Assembly (NCBI RefSeq): GCF_030246925.1
Contig: NZ_CP126740.1
Coordinates: 1,426,001-1,490,000 of the forward strand
From: Microbacterium sp. zg-Y625
Lineage (GTDB): Bacteria; Actinomycetota; Actinomycetes; Actinomycetales; Microbacteriaceae
Reading direction: 5' to 3'
DNA length: 64,000 nt
Under the pieces are notes generated by a model, which searched no databases, was not told the DNA's origin, and saw only the letters and a program-made list of their open reading frames with translations. The translations under genes and the position numbers were made by a program. This document shows positions 40,177 through 49,859 of this stretch, in pieces (the stretch's first letter is position 1; each line of letters begins with the position of its first letter).

Positions 40177-42768
40177 TCAGGCAGTCACTTCGTGCTCGCC
40201 GGGTTGAAGGTGGTGGACAGCCCCAGAGAGTCGCAGCTCGGCGGTCGTGTTCGCCGGTATGACGACGCGGACACGGAGCTCGCCCCCATGCATCTCCCAC
40301 GCGCATTCAACTCGTCCGTATTGGCTGGTGTACACCGCCCCGGCATGGGTGAGCGTTCCGCCTGGAGTGGGCGCTATAACGAATCGGTTCTCGCCATCCA
40401 CGCGGATGCCGGCGACAGTATCGAACAACCATTGACTGACCGATCCAGGCGAGTAGTGATTGTGGCTCTCCTTACCCTCCCAGTCTTCCCAGATGGTGGT
40501 GGCTCCAGCCTTGACTTCGGCGAGCCAGCTGGGAGCCTGCTCGTTCTCGAGCATCCGGTAGGCGACGTCCGATCGACCAATCGCAGTGAGAACGGGCAGC
40601 ACAAAGGGCGTCGAGAGGAAGCCGGTGCCGACGCGATAGTCGCGGTTCTCGACAGCCTTCACGAGTCGCTCTCCGACGGCGTCGATGACCTCCGCGTCGA
40701 GGAGCTCGAGCGCCAGCGGCCGGACGAGCTTCGCCTGTCGGTCCGTATCAATGGGCCGGCCCTGGACGAAGAGGTGGTTGTATGCCCTTTTCGCACCATC
40801 TGCATACCTCAAGTACCGGGCGGCATCCGTGCTTTCGCCGAGCACGCCGGAGATCTCGGCGAGGTGGCGCATCGTGTAGTGAAGGTAGGCCGTGGCCTCC
40901 TCGGTTCGGGAGGGTCGGGAGGTCCCGGTCACGGCGTCGCGGAATTCTTCCGGCTCGAGCCACTCCCCCAGGTGCATGCCCTTCTCGTAGACGAAGTTGT
41001 TGAAGGGGTTGGCCGCGGCCGCCTTCCGGTTTTTGTGCCCCGTGCGGGAGATCATGTACTCGGCATAGTCCCGCATCATCGGGTAGAAGTCCCGCAGGAG
41101 GTCGACGTCGCCGTACCGCTTCCAGTACCGGTAGGGAACAAGCACCGCCGCGTCCGCCCACCCGACCGAGCCACCCGTGGCGTCATACATCATCGCGACG
41201 CCGTTGTACGGAACGACCGCAGACACCTTCCCGGACTTCTGCTGAGCATCGTGAAGGTCGCGCAGCCACTTGCGATAAAAGCCCGTGACGTCCATCAGGT
41301 AAGCGGCGGTGTCGAAGAAGACCTGCGCGTCACCGGTCCATCCCAAGCGTTCCCGGGTTGGGCAGTCCGTGGGCACGTCGAGGAAGTTCCCTTTCATGCT
41401 CCATCGCGTGTTGTCCAGCAGTTTGTTCACGTCCGGGTTCGAGCACTCGAACTCGCCCGTCTGCTCCATGTCGGAGTACACCGCGACGGCTGCGAAATCC
41501 GTGGGATCGAACTCGACGTCCGTCTCAATGAGCGCGTATCGGAAGCCGAAGACGGCGAAGCTCGTGCGATATCGGTTAAGCCCGTCGGCGCAGAGGTAGT
41601 CCACCTGCTGTTTGGGGGTGGGTTGCATCGTCCCCCGTACGAGGTTCGTCTTCCCTGTCATGAGGAGGACTTCGGTCGCGCGCCCGAATTCCTTGACTGG
41701 CTTGTGCAACTGGAAGTTTCCCTGAGTGAACTCCCCGCTCTCGTCAAGCATCTCCCCCATCCGGAGCCGAATACGCTGACCGCGGCGTGCGGTGACGGCG
41801 AACTCAACAAATCCGGCGATATTCTGCCCGAAATCCAGGACACGCGCGCCGCTCGGAGTAGTCAGCAGTGCCGCGGTGAAGCGTTCCTTGGTCCGCGCCG
41901 TGACATTGTCGGATGCCGTCGGCACAATCGCCGGCTTCGTCACGCGCGCCCGCCCTCCGTACGCGGGAGTGCGGTTCCCGTCGCAGATCTCGCCATCCTT
42001 GAGGTCAGCGAACCGAAGCGGCCCGTCGTTGCTCCACTGGAAGGAGTCCCCGCTCAGGATGCTCTCGGTGGTGCCGTCGTCGTAGGTGACCTCGAGCTGG
42101 GCGAGGAACTTGGTAGCGCGCCCGAAGACGTTAGTTGGGCCGAACGCCCCGATCGATCCGCGGTACCAACCGTCGGCGAGTCGAACGTCGAGCGTGTTGC
42201 TCTCGGCGAGGAGACTGGTGACGTCATAGGCCTGATATTGAAGTCGCTTGCGGTAGTCGGTGCTGCCGGGGGCAAGTTCGACATCGCCGACGCGGCGCCC
42301 GTTGAGGTGGGCGTCGTAGACGCCGCAAGCGGTGATGTAGAGCCGCGCTCTACTGACCACCTTTTCAGTTCGGAACCGTCGTCGAAAGCAGTCGACCGGA
42401 TACCGGGCATTGCGCTTGGGTGAATAGTCTCCCGTAATCCACTGAGCTTTCCAATCGGCGGCATCCAGAAGTCCGAGTTCGAACCAGGAGGAGCTTGGCT
42501 CCCCGGGGGCGTCATGCTCGTCCCAGAGCGTGACCGTCCACTCGACGCGGTCGCGACTGCCGAGTTCCTCGCCGGTATAGCGGATTCCGACCATGCGGGA
42601 GGACAGCACCTTTCCGCTATCCCACACGGTCTCGCCCTGGCGCGTCGCGCGCACTTGGTAGGCGGTCTGAGTGAGGCCGCCGTCGCAGTTCCAGAAGAAT
42701 CGGGGTTGGGCGATACCCAGCCCCAATGGCCGGTCGAGGTACTCGGTGCGCAGTCTGCTAGCTCTCAT
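40177..42768 (-). CDS. Alpha-L-rhamnosidase (GH78)
   Basis: 863-aa inverting glycosidase that removes terminal alpha-L-rhamnose from glycosides. Domains in order: N-terminal beta-sandwich beginning LRTEYLDRPLGLGIAQPRFFW, a carbohydrate-binding-like middle part (ITACGVYDAHLNGRRVGD; VLDFGQNIAGFVEF), the catalytic (alpha/alpha)6 barrel with DCPTRERLGWTGDAQ near residues 465-480 (acidic catalytic pair region), and a C-terminal beta domain. No signal peptide, so cytoplasmic. It is the last gene of a six-gene minus-strand operon, its ATG overlapping the GH43 stop by 4 bases. Together with glucosidases and galactosidase it suggests stepwise trimming of a rhamnosylated plant glycoside. Confidence 0.93.
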   Translation of the reverse strand: MRASRLRTEYLDRPLGLGIAQPRFFWNCDGGLTQTAYQVRATRQGETVWDSGKVLSSRMVGIRYTGEELGSRDRVEWTVTLWDEHDAPGEPSSSWFELGLLDAADWKAQWITGDYSPKRNARYPVDCFRRRFRTEKVVSRARLYITACGVYDAHLNGRRVGDVELAPGSTDYRKRLQYQAYDVTSLLAESNTLDVRLADGWYRGSIGAFGPTNVFGRATKFLAQLEVTYDDGTTESILSGDSFQWSNDGPLRFADLKDGEICDGNRTPAYGGRARVTKPAIVPTASDNVTARTKERFTAALLTTPSGARVLDFGQNIAGFVEFAVTARRGQRIRLRMGEMLDESGEFTQGNFQLHKPVKEFGRATEVLLMTGKTNLVRGTMQPTPKQQVDYLCADGLNRYRTSFAVFGFRYALIETDVEFDPTDFAAVAVYSDMEQTGEFECSNPDVNKLLDNTRWSMKGNFLDVPTDCPTRERLGWTGDAQVFFDTAAYLMDVTGFYRKWLRDLHDAQQKSGKVSAVVPYNGVAMMYDATGGSVGWADAAVLVPYRYWKRYGDVDLLRDFYPMMRDYAEYMISRTGHKNRKAAAANPFNNFVYEKGMHLGEWLEPEEFRDAVTGTSRPSRTEEATAYLHYTMRHLAEISGVLGESTDAARYLRYADGAKRAYNHLFVQGRPIDTDRQAKLVRPLALELLDAEVIDAVGERLVKAVENRDYRVGTGFLSTPFVLPVLTAIGRSDVAYRMLENEQAPSWLAEVKAGATTIWEDWEGKESHNHYSPGSVSQWLFDTVAGIRVDGENRFVIAPTPGGTLTHAGAVYTSQYGRVECAWEMHGGELRVRVVIPANTTAELRLSGAVHHLQPGEHEVTA

Positions 42769-43856
42769 GCGCCGACCGCCGTTCGCACGTCGTCGAAGTC
42801 ATCCGGGCTCCACTCGTCGAGCCAGTCGATGACGGGAGTATCGCCGTCGAAGCGGATGGGCAGCCACACGTAGTCGGCGATGGCGGTGTTGTCGCCCGCG
42901 CCGAGTGCCATGATCGCGCGGAGATCGAGGCCCTGGACCTGAGGGCCGGGACGCCCCTCCATTCGCGCGGCGATCGCGTCGAAGACGTGCGGCATCCCCT
43001 CGGGAAGCTCCGGGAGCCACCGATCGGCCAACGCGATGTAGAGGTCCTTCTTGTGCGGATGCCGGAACACCGAGCTGATCTGCGAGTGGAAAGACGTGCG
43101 TGACGGATCGGTGGGGTGTGCGTTGCCGAGCACGGTCCAGGGGCCGTGGAAGTCCGGCGCGCTGGCGAACTCGGAGGGATTCGGGAAGTAGCCCGTTGTG
43201 CTCGACGTGACCAGGTAGTGCAGACCGTCCCGCGTGAAGTAGGCAGGCGCTTCGCGATTGTACGGCGGCCCGGGGTGCGGGAAGTGGATGCTCGAGACGC
43301 CTGACACATCCGTGTAGTCGTCGGTCAGTTCGGCGCAGACGAGATCTGTGTGCACCTTCTCGAAGAAGTAGTAGGCCTTCCCCGTGGCGGGGTCGACGAC
43401 AAGGTCGAAGTCGCCGGCATCCATGCCCAGTGGCCGCAGTCCTGTGCGCACCATCTCGTAGGGGCCGAGGAGCGCGTCGGCGACGAGAACAGTGGATGCC
43501 TGGGTCTGCTGCTCGTCCTCGCCCATGATCTTGAGCCAGCAAACGTACTTGCCGGTGCGCTCGTTGAAGATGATGTGGGGCCGATCCATCTTCTGCACGG
43601 GGTGCAGGGGCGAGGCCGGGTCATCGAGGACTGGCGGGATGATGAGGCCCCGATCGTCCCAGTTCGCGAGGTCGGTTGAGGTGTAGGCGCGTACGCCCCA
43701 GTGCCAGTTCCCGCTGCCCGGGGTGGTGTATTCCTTGTTCTCGCCGTACCAGGTGAAGACACCGTCCTCGTAAAAGATCGAACCGCCATGCGCTTGAATG
43801 CGGTTGCCGGAGGTATCAAGCCACGGCTGTCCGGGGCGGATTACGGTGTCGGCCAT
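42765..43856 (-). CDS. Glycoside hydrolase family 43 protein
   Basis: 363-aa protein with the five-bladed propeller pattern of GH43: QAHGGSIFYEDGVFTWYGEN (residues 21-40), AGDFDLVVDPATGKAYY (Asp149 or Asp151 as pKa-modulating residue) and NREAPAYFTRDGLHYL with Glu202 as likely general acid. GH43 members act on beta-xylosides, alpha-arabinofuranosides or beta-1,3-galactans. This subtype resembles the exo-beta-galactanase-like branch, and specificity is open. No signal peptide. The ATG lies inside the preceding GH2 gene (16-base overlap), and the 3' end overlaps the rhamnosidase gene by 4 bases, so translation is tightly coupled. Confidence 0.87.
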   Translation of the reverse strand: MADTVIRPGQPWLDTSGNRIQAHGGSIFYEDGVFTWYGENKEYTTPGSGNWHWGVRAYTSTDLANWDDRGLIIPPVLDDPASPLHPVQKMDRPHIIFNERTGKYVCWLKIMGEDEQQTQASTVLVADALLGPYEMVRTGLRPLGMDAGDFDLVVDPATGKAYYFFEKVHTDLVCAELTDDYTDVSGVSSIHFPHPGPPYNREAPAYFTRDGLHYLVTSSTTGYFPNPSEFASAPDFHGPWTVLGNAHPTDPSRTSFHSQISSVFRHPHKKDLYIALADRWLPELPEGMPHVFDAIAARMEGRPGPQVQGLDLRAIMALGAGDNTAIADYVWLPIRFDGDTPVIDWLDEWSPDDFDDVRTAVGA

Positions 43857-46309
43857 GCGTGGACCTTTCCTGGCGTGCCGGGTTCGGCGGTGACGATGGC
43901 TTCGTTGCGGAGGGTGAGGATCGCCGCGCCGTGGCGTTTCGACTCCACGGCGAGGGTGATCTCGCCCGATTCCGCTGTGCCACGAACGATCGCCAGCGCG
44001 CGGCCGCGGTGTGTGCTGTGCTCGCGGTCCGTGAAGGATTCCTCGGTGCTCGGCGCGGCGCTGCCGAGGCCCACGAGCGTCCCTGCCCCGGTGACAGCGA
44101 CGGTCACTGTGTCGGTCGCGTGGGAGTCGACTGTGCCGTGCTCGTCGGCAAGCTCGATCCACACGTAGGCGAGGTCGTCCGCGCCGGCCAGGGCGATGGA
44201 CTCGCTCCGGAGCCGGAGGGCGGGCGTGTTGGCGGAGCGGAGTGTGGCGCGGCCGGTCTCCTGCCCGTTGCGGTACCCGATCGCGACCAGTTCACCCGGT
44301 TCATACACCGTGCGGAACCGCGCGGTGTAGGCCGCCCGGAGCCCGGTCTTCTTCCGACCCAGAGAACGACCGTTCAGGCGCAGTTCGACCTCATCGTCGG
44401 CCGAGTAGACCTCGATCTGCGCCTTCCCGGAAAGCCCCCGCCAGGACCAGCTGGAGATCGCATCGCTTGCGCGCCAGGGGCTCTTGTTCGCGCGTCTCCC
44501 GGCGATGTCGAGGGGTCGCACCGCGATCCCCGGAGCGTCTGCGGCATCCCACACCGCGGATGCGAGCAGAGCGGGGGCGCCGGGGATGCCGGTGATGTCG
44601 AACGCGCCCGGACCTGCGACCAACGCCGGGTAGGGCTTGTTGATGCTGCCTGACTCGGATCCATAGCTCCACACGCCGATGCCGGCCTCGCCGAGGTAGT
44701 CCCATCCGGTCCACATGAAGTCGCCGATGACGCCGGGCACCTTCGTCACGCGCTTCCAGATCGCCGGAAGGTCTCCGGGCATGGACTCACTGCCCACGAT
44801 GACACGCTCGGGATATTTCCTGCGGTCAGATACGTAGCGCCCGTACGCATAGTTGTAACCGGCCACGCCGACCGCCGCGAACGCCTCGCAGCTGGCGCGG
44901 TCAGCCGCGGGGAGGCGGGAGACGATGTTCATGATGCTGCCGAGCCGGGCCGTCACCATGTTCGCCGCCGAGCTGGTCGCTTGTCTCCTCTTGGGCTTGC
45001 TCGCCTTCTTGTCGCCCGTGTACTCCTCGCGTTCGAACGCGGAGGCGCCTCGGCTGGACATGAGGTTGAGCAGCAGGTTGACTGCGAGCGTCGTGGGTCG
45101 GGTGGGATCGTTCGCGGCGAAGTAGCGGTTGATCCGCCGCGCGGCGTCCACACCGCCGGGCTTCGCGGTCTCGGCGATCTCATTGCCGATGGAGTACATG
45201 ATCACCGAGGGCCGGTTGCGGTCTTTTGCGATCATCGACGCGGCGTCCGCCTCCCAGGTCTGCTCGAAGCGGTCAGCAGCGTCGTGCGGTGTCTTGTGCG
45301 TAAGCCAGACATCCGTGAGCTCGTCCATCACGTAGAGGCCGAGTTCGTCGCAGGCGTCGAGAAGGGCGCGGGAGAGCGGGTTGTGGGAGCTGCGGATCGC
45401 GTTGAAGCCGGCTGCTTTGAGCAGGCGCGCGCGGCGGTACTCGGAGGCGGCGAAGGTTGCGGCGCCCAGGATGCCGCTGTCGTGGTGCACGCAGGCTCCA
45501 CGCAGCAGCACGGGCTCGCCGTTGATGCGCAGACCGCGGCGGGCATCGACCTGCACCGTGCGCAGGCCTGTGCGGATTATCTGACGGTCGACGGTTTCTC
45601 CGTTGACTGCCAGGTCCACCCGGACGTCGTAGAGTTCCGGCGATTCGGCTGACCACGGGTGCGCATCTGGGACGCGCACCGGCACGGTCACGGTACCGCC
45701 CGTCGGCGTCGACGTCACCCTCTGCGCCACGACACCGTCGGCGTGGGCGAACTCGACCGAGACGGTCGCGCTCGGTGGCGCTTTCCCCTCGAGCCGGACG
45801 AGGACCTCAACGTCGGCTGCGGTGGCGATCGACCGGGTGATGACATGCACGCCGTTGCGTGCGATCCGCAGCGCGCCCGATGCCTCCAGCCAGACGGGCC
45901 GGTAGATCCCTGAGCCGGTATACCACCGGCTGTTCGGGACGTCGGAGTTGTCGACGTGCACCTCGATGGTTGCCGTGTCGCCCGGGCCGAGGCCGTCGAG
46001 CGGCACGGTGAACTCCCGGTAGCCGCTGTCGCAACGCCCGACCTCCCGTCCGTCGAGCACGACGCGCGTGGTGCCGTAGACGCCCTCGAAGAACAACGAG
46101 TATGACCGATCTGCGATGTCGTCCGGGACCAGCCATGTCTTCGTGTAGACGTAAGCCCCGCCCGGGAAGTAGCCGCCGTGATTACCGGTCGCCGCGTCGC
46201 TCGAGCGGGTTTCGCCGACCATGGCGTCGTGCGGGAGTCGCACGACCGCTGACGTCGGTTCACCCTCGCGGCGGAAGGTCCAATCGTCGGTGAAGAGCGT
46301 GGTGGTCAT
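43841..46309 (-). CDS. Beta-galactosidase-like glycoside hydrolase family 2 (first copy)
   Basis: 822-aa GH2 enzyme. It has the sugar-binding domain (NHGGYFPGGAYVYTKTW; DNSDVPNSRWYTGSGIYRPV), an immunoglobulin-like domain, the TIM barrel with RSSHNPLSRALLDACDELG, the acid/base Glu377 in IMYSIGNEIAE, and the probable nucleophile Glu508 in VIVGSESMPGD, plus C-terminal beta domains. A basic insert (KKASKPKRRQ, about 434-443) lies between the two catalytic residues. No signal peptide. It shares a TGATG junction with the GH1 gene upstream. Beta-galactosidase is the default activity. Other GH2 activities such as beta-glucuronidase are possible. Confidence 0.9.
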   Translation of the reverse strand: MTTTLFTDDWTFRREGEPTSAVVRLPHDAMVGETRSSDAATGNHGGYFPGGAYVYTKTWLVPDDIADRSYSLFFEGVYGTTRVVLDGREVGRCDSGYREFTVPLDGLGPGDTATIEVHVDNSDVPNSRWYTGSGIYRPVWLEASGALRIARNGVHVITRSIATAADVEVLVRLEGKAPPSATVSVEFAHADGVVAQRVTSTPTGGTVTVPVRVPDAHPWSAESPELYDVRVDLAVNGETVDRQIIRTGLRTVQVDARRGLRINGEPVLLRGACVHHDSGILGAATFAASEYRRARLLKAAGFNAIRSSHNPLSRALLDACDELGLYVMDELTDVWLTHKTPHDAADRFEQTWEADAASMIAKDRNRPSVIMYSIGNEIAETAKPGGVDAARRINRYFAANDPTRPTTLAVNLLLNLMSSRGASAFEREEYTGDKKASKPKRRQATSSAANMVTARLGSIMNIVSRLPAADRASCEAFAAVGVAGYNYAYGRYVSDRRKYPERVIVGSESMPGDLPAIWKRVTKVPGVIGDFMWTGWDYLGEAGIGVWSYGSESGSINKPYPALVAGPGAFDITGIPGAPALLASAVWDAADAPGIAVRPLDIAGRRANKSPWRASDAISSWSWRGLSGKAQIEVYSADDEVELRLNGRSLGRKKTGLRAAYTARFRTVYEPGELVAIGYRNGQETGRATLRSANTPALRLRSESIALAGADDLAYVWIELADEHGTVDSHATDTVTVAVTGAGTLVGLGSAAPSTEESFTDREHSTHRGRALAIVRGTAESGEITLAVESKRHGAAILTLRNEAIVTAEPGTPGKVHAWPTP

Positions 46310-47532
46310 CAGGCTGTTCCCAACGAGTCACCGTGGGTTCGGGCGACGGATCCGAGCCAGGCGAGGCTCGGTTTCGGGGTACGCACGAACGTTGCTCGAT
46401 CAACGGCGACGAGGCCGAACGTCGGGCCCCAATGCCCCCACTCGTAGTTGTCGAGCAGTGACCAGTGCAGGTATCCGCGCACATCGATGCCGTCCTTGAT
46501 CGCCGACTCGAGGTGCCGCAGCGCCTCCGTCGTGTAGGCGATCCGGCGCGTGTCGTCCGTAGCGGCGATCCCGTTCTCGGTCACCAACACGGGGAGCCCG
46601 GTGACCGCAGCGGCGTGGCGCACCGCTGTACCGAGCGCGTCCGGACGGTATGCGGCACCCGTGATGGTGTTATCCGGGTGCTCCGGATGAGGGACGAGAC
46701 CGTTCGCGTCGACCTCCTGTGCGGAGTACGCCTGCACACCGATGAAGTCATCGCCGACCGAGGCCTCGAGGTAGAGATCCTCCCCGCTGTGCCTCACCTC
46801 CATGAGCTTGGCGGCGTTCTCCGGAGTGGAGTAGAGCGCGCCATTGGCGATGGACCAGCCCACCTTGGCATCAGTGCGCTTGCGGATGATCGCGCGGGCC
46901 GCGAGGTGGGCGGCGATGAAGGGGCGCGCATACTCCGGCGTGGGTACGGGGAGGGCGGCGGCGATCCGGTCGCGGTCAGACTCGCCCTCTACCGTCGGGC
47001 TCTGCCATTGCGATAGCTGCCCGGCGCGCATCGCTTCTTGCAGCATGACCATCATTGCCATCATGTTGGGCTCGTTGATTGTGATGACCCACTTGACGCC
47101 GTCCAGGATCTCGCTCGCCTTCGTGACATACGCGGCGAACCGTTCGGTCGCCGTCGGCGATAGCCATCCGCCCTCCTCGGCGAACCAGCGCGGGTTGGAG
47201 AAGTGATGGAGGGTTACCACCGGTGTCAGGTCGAGCTCGAGAGCGGTGTCGATCATGCGTCGGTAGTGTGCGAGTTCGGCGTTGGAGAACTGGCCGGGTC
47301 GCGGTTCAATGCGAGCCCACTCGATACCGAACCGATACGAGGTCAGTCCGGCACCCGCGAGCATCTCCATATCTTCGCGATACCGGTGGTAGCTGTCGTT
47401 GGCGTCACCGCTGGGTTCCATGCCTGGCACGAGCCCCTCACGAGCCCACCAGTCACTGTTGACGTTGTTGCCTTCGATCTGGTGCGGCGACGTCGACGCT
47501 CCCCACAAGAACGTCGGAGGGAAGGTACTCAT
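46309..47532 (-). CDS. Beta-glucosidase family 1 (GH1)
   Basis: 407-aa retaining beta-glycosidase. The N-terminus FPPTFLWGASTSPHQIEG is the GH1 signature, the acid/base is Glu154 in WVITINEPN and the nucleophile Glu319 in LPVLVTENGIA. The protein is about 40-60 residues shorter than typical GH1 enzymes, but both catalytic residues and the barrel are complete. GAAGGAG precedes the ATG, which overlaps the GH3 stop by 4 bases. The NNVNSDWW box replaces the usual NNxNSDWWxWE pattern with WAREG. It is intracellular and likely cleaves beta-linked glucose or galactose from an imported glycoside. Confidence 0.92.
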   Translation of the reverse strand: MSTFPPTFLWGASTSPHQIEGNNVNSDWWAREGLVPGMEPSGDANDSYHRYREDMEMLAGAGLTSYRFGIEWARIEPRPGQFSNAELAHYRRMIDTALELDLTPVVTLHHFSNPRWFAEEGGWLSPTATERFAAYVTKASEILDGVKWVITINEPNMMAMMVMLQEAMRAGQLSQWQSPTVEGESDRDRIAAALPVPTPEYARPFIAAHLAARAIIRKRTDAKVGWSIANGALYSTPENAAKLMEVRHSGEDLYLEASVGDDFIGVQAYSAQEVDANGLVPHPEHPDNTITGAAYRPDALGTAVRHAAAVTGLPVLVTENGIAATDDTRRIAYTTEALRHLESAIKDGIDVRGYLHWSLLDNYEWGHWGPTFGLVAVDRATFVRTPKPSLAWLGSVARTHGDSLGTA

Positions 47533-49832
47533 CTGATTTCTCCTTCAGTGGTGACGGCGACGGTGATCGATGTAGCCAGCGGTGCCGTCGAGTCACCACC
47601 CGCCCAGATGTCGAGGGTGGTCTCGTCTTGAACCCACGCATTCGCTGCGGCGCTCCAGTAGCGGAGCTCGTCCGGGCCGAGGTCGAAGGTGACCGTGCGG
47701 GACTCGCCTGGCGCAAGCGTGACCCGCTCAAATCCCTTCAGCTCGCGCAGCGGACGGGATGAGCGGCCATACCGCTGATGAATGTAGAGCTGCACGACCT
47801 CGTCCGCTGGGCGGTCGGAGATGTTGGTGACCTCGACGGAGACGGTGGCCGTGTCGCCGACGAGAAGCACGTCTCGGTCGACGGACAGTGCGTCATAGCG
47901 AAAGGCCGCGTAGCTCAGCCCGTGACCGAACGGATACAGCGGCGTGGACGCCTCATCCCAGTAGCGCCGCCCCTGGTTGTCCGGCTCGAAGGTCCGCAAA
48001 TGCGAGTAGACCATCGGCACGTGTCCGACGTGGCGCGGCCAGGTGAAGGGCAACCGCCCGGCGGGAGAGGCATCGCCGAACAGCAAAGAGGCGACCGCAT
48101 CGCCGCCCCGCGTGCCCGGGTACCAGATCTGAAGGATTGCCGGCACGTTCTCATCCGCCCAGCGCAGATCGAGCGGACGGCCCGACATGACGAGCAAGAC
48201 GACGGGTGTGCCAGTCTCGGCTATGCGCTGCAGCTGCTCCAGCTGGCGACCCGGAAGGTCAAGAGTCGACCTCGACGCGTTCTCGCCGATCTGGTTCTGG
48301 CGCTCTCCGACGACCACGACTGCAATGTCGGCCGCCGCAGCGATCTCGACCGCACGGGCGATCGCCGCGTCATCGTCGTAGTCGGCTGGCGTGTTGACGA
48401 CGGTCGAATCCTGGCGGTCGAACATCGAAGGGAACGCTCGGGCCGGGATGCCGGCGCCCAGCGCATGCTCGACCCCCACGCGATCGCCGACACGCGCACG
48501 GATGCCCTCGAGGACCGTGACGGTTTCGTCCGTGCGGTGGGCGAACACCCAGGGCCCCAGGGTGTCGCGCTTGCTGGCCGCCAGCTGGCCGATCACCGCA
48601 ATCGACCCCAGACTAGTGGCATCCAGCGGGAGTACGGCGTCATTCTTCAGCAGGACGGCCGAGCGTTCTGCGGCAACCCTCGCGGGATCGCGGTGCTGTG
48701 CAGCGCCGAGCACCGAGGTGGAGAGAGACTCGTCGACGTAGGGGTTTTCGAACAAGCCCATTTCGAACTTCACCGTCAACACGCGCCGCACCGCCGTGTC
48801 GATGGTCGCCTCTTCGAGGATTCCGCGCGCGACGGCTTTAGGCAGGTTCGCGAATGCCGGATCGAACATGCACATCTCCATGTCCAGTCCCGCACCGACC
48901 GCTCGTGCCGCGGCATCGGTCGCCGAGGCTGCGAAGTGCTGGGTCTCGAGCGACTTCACCGCGTTGGCGTCAGAGACAACGAGTCCCTCGAAGCCGAACT
49001 CGTCGCGCAGGACGTCGGTGAGTAGCCAGGAGTTGCCGGTGGCAGGTACGCCGTTGAGGTCCATGTAGGCACTCATGACGGTCGCCGCCCCCGCCTCGAT
49101 CGCCGCTTGGAAAGGCGGGAAGTAGACGTTGCGCAACTCCGAGTCGGAGATCTCGACGTCGTCATAGTCGCGCCCGCCTCGAGCGGCCCCGTAACCCGCG
49201 AAGTGCTTTGGGCCCGCCAGAATGCTCTCTGGGCCGAGGTGTCCCTGGAAACCACGCACCTGTGCGGCGGCGACGGCTGAGCCCAGGTAGGGGTCCTCGC
49301 CGGCCCCCTCGATGATGCGACCCCACCGTGCGTCGCGTGCGACGTCGACCATGGGCGCGAATGTCCAGTGGATGCCCGCCGCCCGCGCCTCCCGCGCAGC
49401 GACGGCCTGGTTCGCCTCGATCATCACCGGGTCCCAGGACGCCGCCTGCGCGATGGGCACCGGAAAGATCGTGCGGAGGCCGTGAATGACGTCGAATCCG
49501 AAGATCAGCGGGATGCCGTGACGGCTCCGTTCAACAGCGAGCTTCTGAAGCCGATTGGCGATCTGAGGATCCGTGACGAAGAGCACCGAACCTGCTTGCC
49601 CCGCTGCCGCGGCATCCTCCACCATCTTCGGCTGACGCACGAACGCCTGGTGCTCAGGCGGCAGCGAGCCGAGGTCGAGGTCGGCCGGGATCTCGCCGAG
49701 TCCGCCGAAGTAGAAGAACTGGGTCAGTTGGCCCGCCTTCTCCTGGACTGTAAGTCGCGCCATGAGGTCTTCTACGCGGTCGGGGACTGCCAGCGTGCGG
49801 TCACGGTAGCGCGGATCGGTTGCCTCAGTCAT
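47529..49832 (-). CDS. Beta-glucosidase family 3 (GH3, BglX-like)
   Basis: 767-aa retaining GH3 enzyme. The N-terminal barrel has LIFGFDVIHGLRTIFPVPIAQ, RWGRIIEGAGEDPYL, GPKHFAGYGA and the nucleophile Asp288 in LVVSDANAVKSL. The middle alpha/beta sandwich has VVVVGERQNQIGENASR, and a C-terminal fibronectin-III-like domain ends in TFDLGPDELRYW. Layout and length match BglX, but there is no signal peptide, so it should be cytoplasmic, unlike periplasmic BglX. It is the second gene of the operon, 27 bases after the transporter. Confidence 0.93.
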   Translation of the reverse strand: MTEATDPRYRDRTLAVPDRVEDLMARLTVQEKAGQLTQFFYFGGLGEIPADLDLGSLPPEHQAFVRQPKMVEDAAAAGQAGSVLFVTDPQIANRLQKLAVERSRHGIPLIFGFDVIHGLRTIFPVPIAQAASWDPVMIEANQAVAAREARAAGIHWTFAPMVDVARDARWGRIIEGAGEDPYLGSAVAAAQVRGFQGHLGPESILAGPKHFAGYGAARGGRDYDDVEISDSELRNVYFPPFQAAIEAGAATVMSAYMDLNGVPATGNSWLLTDVLRDEFGFEGLVVSDANAVKSLETQHFAASATDAAARAVGAGLDMEMCMFDPAFANLPKAVARGILEEATIDTAVRRVLTVKFEMGLFENPYVDESLSTSVLGAAQHRDPARVAAERSAVLLKNDAVLPLDATSLGSIAVIGQLAASKRDTLGPWVFAHRTDETVTVLEGIRARVGDRVGVEHALGAGIPARAFPSMFDRQDSTVVNTPADYDDDAAIARAVEIAAAADIAVVVVGERQNQIGENASRSTLDLPGRQLEQLQRIAETGTPVVLLVMSGRPLDLRWADENVPAILQIWYPGTRGGDAVASLLFGDASPAGRLPFTWPRHVGHVPMVYSHLRTFEPDNQGRRYWDEASTPLYPFGHGLSYAAFRYDALSVDRDVLLVGDTATVSVEVTNISDRPADEVVQLYIHQRYGRSSRPLRELKGFERVTLAPGESRTVTFDLGPDELRYWSAAANAWVQDETTLDIWAGGDSTAPLATSITVAVTTEGEIR

Positions 49833-49859
49833 TGGAGTGTCATTTCTCGTGGGCGTCGA